A stretch of 64,000 nucleotides of DNA from Chloroflexota bacterium (GTDB lineage Bacteria > Chloroflexota > UBA6077 > FW602-bin22 > JAMCVK01): NCBI GenBank assembly GCA_023475225.1, contig JAMCVK010000016.1:58328-122327 (forward strand), read 5' to 3'. Shown here piece by piece: positions 60,630 through 64,000 of this stretch; the first letter of the stretch is position 1; each line of letters starts with the position of its first letter. A program made the translations under genes and the position numbers. Under the pieces are notes generated by a model. That model searched no databases and had not been told where the DNA came from. It was given only the letters and a program-made list of their open reading frames with translations.

Positions 60630-61958
60630 TTAGTGTTCCAGGCGTCTCCGCACAGCCATAGCGTGAGCAGTCAGCCCCTCCGCCTCGGCCAGGATGGCTG
60701 CCGGCGGCCCCAACCTCTTAAATTCCTCCCTGGTTAGGGCTACCACGCTGATAGTCTTCACAAAATCGTCTACACTTAACGGGGAGAAGAAGCGAGCTGT
60801 GCCTCCCGTGGGCATAATGTGACTTGGCCCGGCTATGTAGTCGCCGATGGTTTCGGGGGAATACTCGCCTACGAAGATCCCACCAGCGTGCTGAATCTTC
60901 CCCAGCAGGTTCCAGGGCTCCCTCGTCAACAGGCAGAGATGCTCCGGGGCGTAACAATTCGCCAGTTCGACAGCCTGGTTCCACTCTGCTACAAGGATGA
61001 TTCCACCATTGGACTGGAGGGATTCGGCCGCTATGGAGGCCCTCGTTAGCTCCGCTAACTGCGCCTCTAATGCTCTAGAAACAGACTGAGCCAGCTCAGG
61101 TGAATCAGTGATCAAGATGGCCGAAGCCAGGGGGTCGTGCTCAGCCTGAGCCAGCAAATCGGCTGCTACGAAGGTGGGATTGGCCCCCCCATCAGCGATG
61201 ATCAAGGTCTCTGTCGGACCAGGCAGCTGGTCTATGTCCACATCGCCGAACACCTTACGCTTCGCCAGCACGACGAAGAGATTGCCCGGACCGACGATCT
61301 TATCCACACGGGGCACCGACTCCGTGCCATAGGCGAGAGCAGCGATGGCTTGGGCCCCACCAACCTTGAAGATACGATTAACGCCAGCCAGGCGTGCTGC
61401 GGTAAGCACGCTCTCTGAGAGGCGACCGTCAGCGGCCGGCGGCGAAGTGACAATGAGCTCTTTTACACCAGCCACGCGCGCCGGCACAGCTGCCATCAAC
61501 AAAGAGGAGGGATAGGCAGCTCGGCCACCGGGGACATAGATCCCAACGCGCTCCAGGGGACGCACCATCTGTCCCATCCCCCCACCTGCCGACCACTCCA
61601 TCCAGGAGTTCCGGCACTGCCGCAAGTGGAAGGCGCGCAGACGTTCAACCGCCAGGGATAAGGCCTCAAGCACATCCTTGTTGGCATGTCTGCAAGCCAG
61701 TTCCACCTCGGCAGTGGTCACCTCCAAACAGGGAAGCTGTACACCGTCAATCCGCCGGTTGTACTCGTGAAGAGCCGCATCCCCCCTGGCACGCACCTCC
61801 TGGAGGATATGCTCGACCGCCTCACTGGGCATGAGCTCCATGCCGAAGATATGCCTTATTGCGGCCGCCAGCGCTGGGGGCGCCTCTACTTGCCCGATGG
61901 GACGGCGGCGGAGGATGGTTCGCTTAGCCAACTCTATATCGTCGATGATCCTGATCAT
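60630..61958 (-). CDS. hisD: Histidinol dehydrogenase
   Basis: 442 residues; oxidises L-histidinol to histidine in two NAD-dependent steps. YVPGGRAAYPSSLLMAAVPA, GPGNLFVVLAKRKVFGDVDI, and the zinc/catalytic segments AEHDPLASAIL and NCYAPEHLCLLT are present. ATG 61958 overlaps hisG by 4 bases. Confidence 0.96.
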   Translation of the reverse strand: MIRIIDDIELAKRTILRRRPIGQVEAPPALAAAIRHIFGMELMPSEAVEHILQEVRARGDAALHEYNRRIDGVQLPCLEVTTAEVELACRHANKDVLEALSLAVERLRAFHLRQCRNSWMEWSAGGGMGQMVRPLERVGIYVPGGRAAYPSSLLMAAVPARVAGVKELIVTSPPAADGRLSESVLTAARLAGVNRIFKVGGAQAIAALAYGTESVPRVDKIVGPGNLFVVLAKRKVFGDVDIDQLPGPTETLIIADGGANPTFVAADLLAQAEHDPLASAILITDSPELAQSVSRALEAQLAELTRASIAAESLQSNGGIILVAEWNQAVELANCYAPEHLCLLTREPWNLLGKIQHAGGIFVGEYSPETIGDYIAGPSHIMPTGGTARFFSPLSVDDFVKTISVVALTREEFKRLGPPAAILAEAEGLTAHAMAVRRRLEH

Positions 61959-62611
61959 TGCCCCATCCCCCTCACAGCTGATGTCCTGGAGGCGATTTGA
62001 TTGATGATCTGACTGATGGTGGCGAAATGGAGTTTATGGCTGGCCCGGTTGACGATCAAGCAGGCCTCGGAGACCATAACCTGCTCGATCTCGACCAATC
62101 CATTCTGGCGCAGGGTTCTCCCCGTCTCCACCAGGTCAACGATAAGGTCAGCCAGGCCAACAGCAGGGGCGATCTCCACTGATCCCGTAAGCGGCACCAC
62201 CTCCACCGATATTCCCCTCTCCAGGAAATGACGACGGGCCAGGCGAGGATACTTCGTGGCTATACGCAGGCTAGAACACAGCCGCAAATCCTTAGCGGCC
62301 ATGCTCGGAGGACCGGCCACTACGAGACGACAGAAGCCAAAGCCCAGAGAGAGGGGCTCATAGACATCGCGTTCGCTCTCGTAGAGAACATCCCGACCGA
62401 CTATCCCCATATCGGCCGCTCCATACTCGACATAGATGGGCACATCATTCGGCTTGGCCAGGATGAACCGAAGGCCACCTTCCGGCTCCTGGAAGATGAG
62501 CCGACGGGAGGTTTTAGCCGCAGCCAGAGAAGGAGAACCCATCGCTTGGAAGAGCTGAAGCGATCCATCCAGAAGCTTGCCTTTAGGTAGGGCGACCGTT
62601 ATGCCTGCCAC
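61955..62611 (-). CDS. hisG: ATP phosphoribosyltransferase, short form catalytic subunit
   Basis: 218 residues from GTG 62611, with GGAGGTGGAGCA upstream; longer upstream sequence is Gly-rich and not family-like. ITVALPKGKLLDGSLQLF, GAADMGIVGRDVL, SLRIATKYPRLARRHFL and the phosphate loop DLIVDLVETGRTLRQNGL mark HisGs, the short form that lacks a regulatory domain and needs HisZ. It overlaps hisZ by 13 bases. Confidence 0.95.
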   Translation of the reverse strand: MAGITVALPKGKLLDGSLQLFQAMGSPSLAAAKTSRRLIFQEPEGGLRFILAKPNDVPIYVEYGAADMGIVGRDVLYESERDVYEPLSLGFGFCRLVVAGPPSMAAKDLRLCSSLRIATKYPRLARRHFLERGISVEVVPLTGSVEIAPAVGLADLIVDLVETGRTLRQNGLVEIEQVMVSEACLIVNRASHKLHFATISQIINQIASRTSAVRGMGQ

Positions 62612-63858
62612 TGCTCCACCTCCCCCACCTCCATCCAATCCCGGCTGATACAACGTCCAGACGTCCATATCTTGAGAACTTCACCAGCCTGTACAACGTA
62701 TTTGATCCCCTTTTGCCCAGCATAGGTGAGTAGTTCATCTTTAGCTCGTCCCAGGACCTCAACCTCAACGCGGTACCCCTTTCCACGCAAGGTTTCGGCG
62801 AGGGCTAACCCTCGCTGTCCAGCGTGGTTGCTCAACAGCACCTCTGATGCAACCTGCGCCGTTGGGGGCTTTTCATTTTGCTTATCCAGGGCCAGCAGAA
62901 CCCGCTCCAGCCCCAAGGCGAACCCAACGGCCGGGGCATGCTGGCCGAAGCGGCCGATGAGGTCATCGTAGCGGCCACCGCTACAGACAGAGAAACCCAA
63001 TCCTTGCACGAACCCCTCGAACATCATCCCGGTATAGTACTCCATGCCTCGGACCTCACCGAGGTCAATGATGATATGCTCGACCAGGCCATGGTCATCT
63101 AGATACTCGTATATCTCAGCCAAATTCTTGATCGCCTGTTCAGAGCGCGGGTTTATGGCCAGCGAGTGCGCTTTCTCGATTATCTCTCTTCTTCCACACA
63201 GGCATGGCAGCTCTGTAAGCACCCTTCTCTCCCTTTCGCCTATACCGAGGCTGAGCAGAAGGGAGCGAAGGGCACCGGCATCTTTGCGATCGATAGCTGC
63301 TCTTACCAGCCCCACCTCAGAGGGCGAAAGGGCTAAATCTTCGGTGAGTCCCTTAAAGAAGCCGATATGTCCCAGATTAAGCTGGAAGTTGTTCAGCCCA
63401 GCCACTTGCAGCGATCGCACCGTCAGGGCAACGACCTCTGCATCAGCCTCTGGTCTTTCAGAGCCGATCAACTCCACTCCAGCCTGATAAAACTCCCTCT
63501 GACGACCAGCCTGTGGCTCCTCGTGACGGAAGACGTTGGCGATGTAGTAGAAACGCAGGGGCTTGGGTTGGTCCAGCAGCTTAGTGCCGACGATGCGGGC
63601 GACGGAGGTGGTAATGTCAGAGCGCAGAGCCAGTAGTTGTCCCTCCCGATCGAGAAAGCGGTACATCTCTTGAAGGAGGGCGGGACCGGCGCCGATCTCC
63701 ATTGTCTGAGCATATTCGAAAGTTGGCGTAACGATTTCAGAATAGCCCCACCCCTCAAAAAGGCGACGGAGCCCTGTTTGAAGGTCAGTCCTCCTTGCTG
63801 CCTCCGCAAATAAAATATCGCGCACTCCCAGGGGGAGTGCGGCCAGTTGACGCTTCAT
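62599..63858 (-). CDS. hisZ: ATP phosphoribosyltransferase regulatory subunit, HisRS-like
   Basis: 419 residues from ATG 63858 (MKRQLAALPLGVRDILF); ATG 63912 (437 residues) lies almost at the predicted transcript start. PTFEYAQTMEIGAG, LALRSDITTSVARI, FYYIANVFRHEEPQAGRQRE and CSGGRYDDLIGRFG show the class II synthetase-like core. Its place before short hisG and the separate true hisS at 28 kb identify it as HisZ, the allosteric partner of HisG. It keeps a C-terminal domain (LALAETLRGKGYRVEVEVLG; GIKYVVQAGEVLKIW) similar to an anticodon-binding fold, which most HisZ proteins lack. Confidence 0.92.
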   Translation of the reverse strand: MKRQLAALPLGVRDILFAEAARRTDLQTGLRRLFEGWGYSEIVTPTFEYAQTMEIGAGPALLQEMYRFLDREGQLLALRSDITTSVARIVGTKLLDQPKPLRFYYIANVFRHEEPQAGRQREFYQAGVELIGSERPEADAEVVALTVRSLQVAGLNNFQLNLGHIGFFKGLTEDLALSPSEVGLVRAAIDRKDAGALRSLLLSLGIGERERRVLTELPCLCGRREIIEKAHSLAINPRSEQAIKNLAEIYEYLDDHGLVEHIIIDLGEVRGMEYYTGMMFEGFVQGLGFSVCSGGRYDDLIGRFGQHAPAVGFALGLERVLLALDKQNEKPPTAQVASEVLLSNHAGQRGLALAETLRGKGYRVEVEVLGRAKDELLTYAGQKGIKYVVQAGEVLKIWTSGRCISRDWMEVGEVEQWQA

Positions 63859-63920
63859 TTTGCTATGGCCCACCCGCAATGTTCCCTCGTTGCTGCTGAA
63901 TCGCAACGTCATTGTTGCTA

Positions 63921-63949
63921 ATCATACTCATTTCAGGGCCATAAGGCAA
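63921..63949 (-). promoter_or_regulatory. Promoter of the histidine operon
   Basis: Minus strand TTGCCT (63949-63944), 17-base spacer, TATGAT (63926-63921). Transcription would begin near 63914. No T-box, His-rich leader peptide or attenuator is seen between promoter and hisZ. Confidence 0.6.
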
Positions 63950-64000
63950 GTTTTGTTTGCGCGATGAATACAACTCCGAACACCGCGCTGCTGCCATAGT

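Noticed and set aside
62599..63912. Second histidyl-tRNA synthetase
   Set aside because: It precedes short hisG in a his operon, and a full hisS lies at 28.3-29.7 kb, so it is HisZ.

Overview
The window looks like chromosomal DNA of a Chloroflexota bacterium, possibly Dehalococcoidia- or Anaerolineae-like. This is an inference from several traits: an 11-gene nuo operon without nuoE, nuoF and nuoG; HisZ paired with short HisG; a nucleotidyl-transferase/mutase fusion; secreted glycosidase-like proteins with LGFP-type repeats; and no outer-membrane assembly genes. No rRNA, transposase, integrase or CRISPR array was found. Coding density is high, and many starts are GTG or TTG with strong GGAGG ribosome-binding sites.

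Layout. 1-6.7 kb: the end of one sugar ABC importer and a complete second one, with a C45-type acyltransferase/amidase and a beta-lactamase-fold hydrolase. 6.8-7.5 kb: remnants of an M56/DUF4367 sensor. 7.5-13 kb: GT4 glycosyltransferase, phosphofructokinase, nitrilase-family amidase, secreted clan-A glycosidase. 13-16.1 kb: Zn/Cd-type P1B ATPase with an ArsR/SmtB repressor. 16.2-19.9 kb: an unusual cassette behind a consensus promoter (64-residue orphan, beta-rich fibre-like protein, signal-less glycosidase-like protein, secreted duplicated-domain protein). 19.8-21.9 kb: envelope proteins (SpoIIM-like, LiaF-like, PspC). 22-24 kb: DUF488, DUF72, ComF. 24.1-25.2 kb: a cyclic-di-AMP (ydaO) riboswitch with terminator in front of a small wHTH-like protein and a LysM lipoprotein. 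25.3-29.7 kb: NarL-type regulator, slipin, NfeD protease, HisRS. 29.9-39.8 kb: nuoABCDHIJKLMN. 39.8-41.1 kb: zinc-ribbon peptide, duplicated ferritin-like protein, rubredoxin and two tRNA-Ser genes. 41.2-43.7 kb: pyrophosphorylase/mutase fusion. 43.7-53.8 kb: Lgt, then a copper-handling region (CopA ATPase, cupredoxin, YHS protein, Cys/His-rich and very small membrane proteins, thioredoxin-fold protein) and a two-component system. 53.9-56.2 kb: GT9 glycosyltransferase and, divergently, a URO-D-family protein. 56.2-63.9 kb: histidine operon hisZGDCBHAFIE.

How the parts fit: the respiratory module, the oxidative-stress proteins and the copper region suggest an anaerobe or microaerophile that meets oxygen and metals. 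The sugar importers and glycosidases point to scavenging of carbohydrate or cell-wall material. The c-di-AMP switch links cell-wall or osmotic state to a LysM lipoprotein. The best candidates for something new are the 16.2-19.9 kb cassette, the riboswitch-controlled pair, the degenerate mutase fusion, and the tiny membrane peptides of the copper region.
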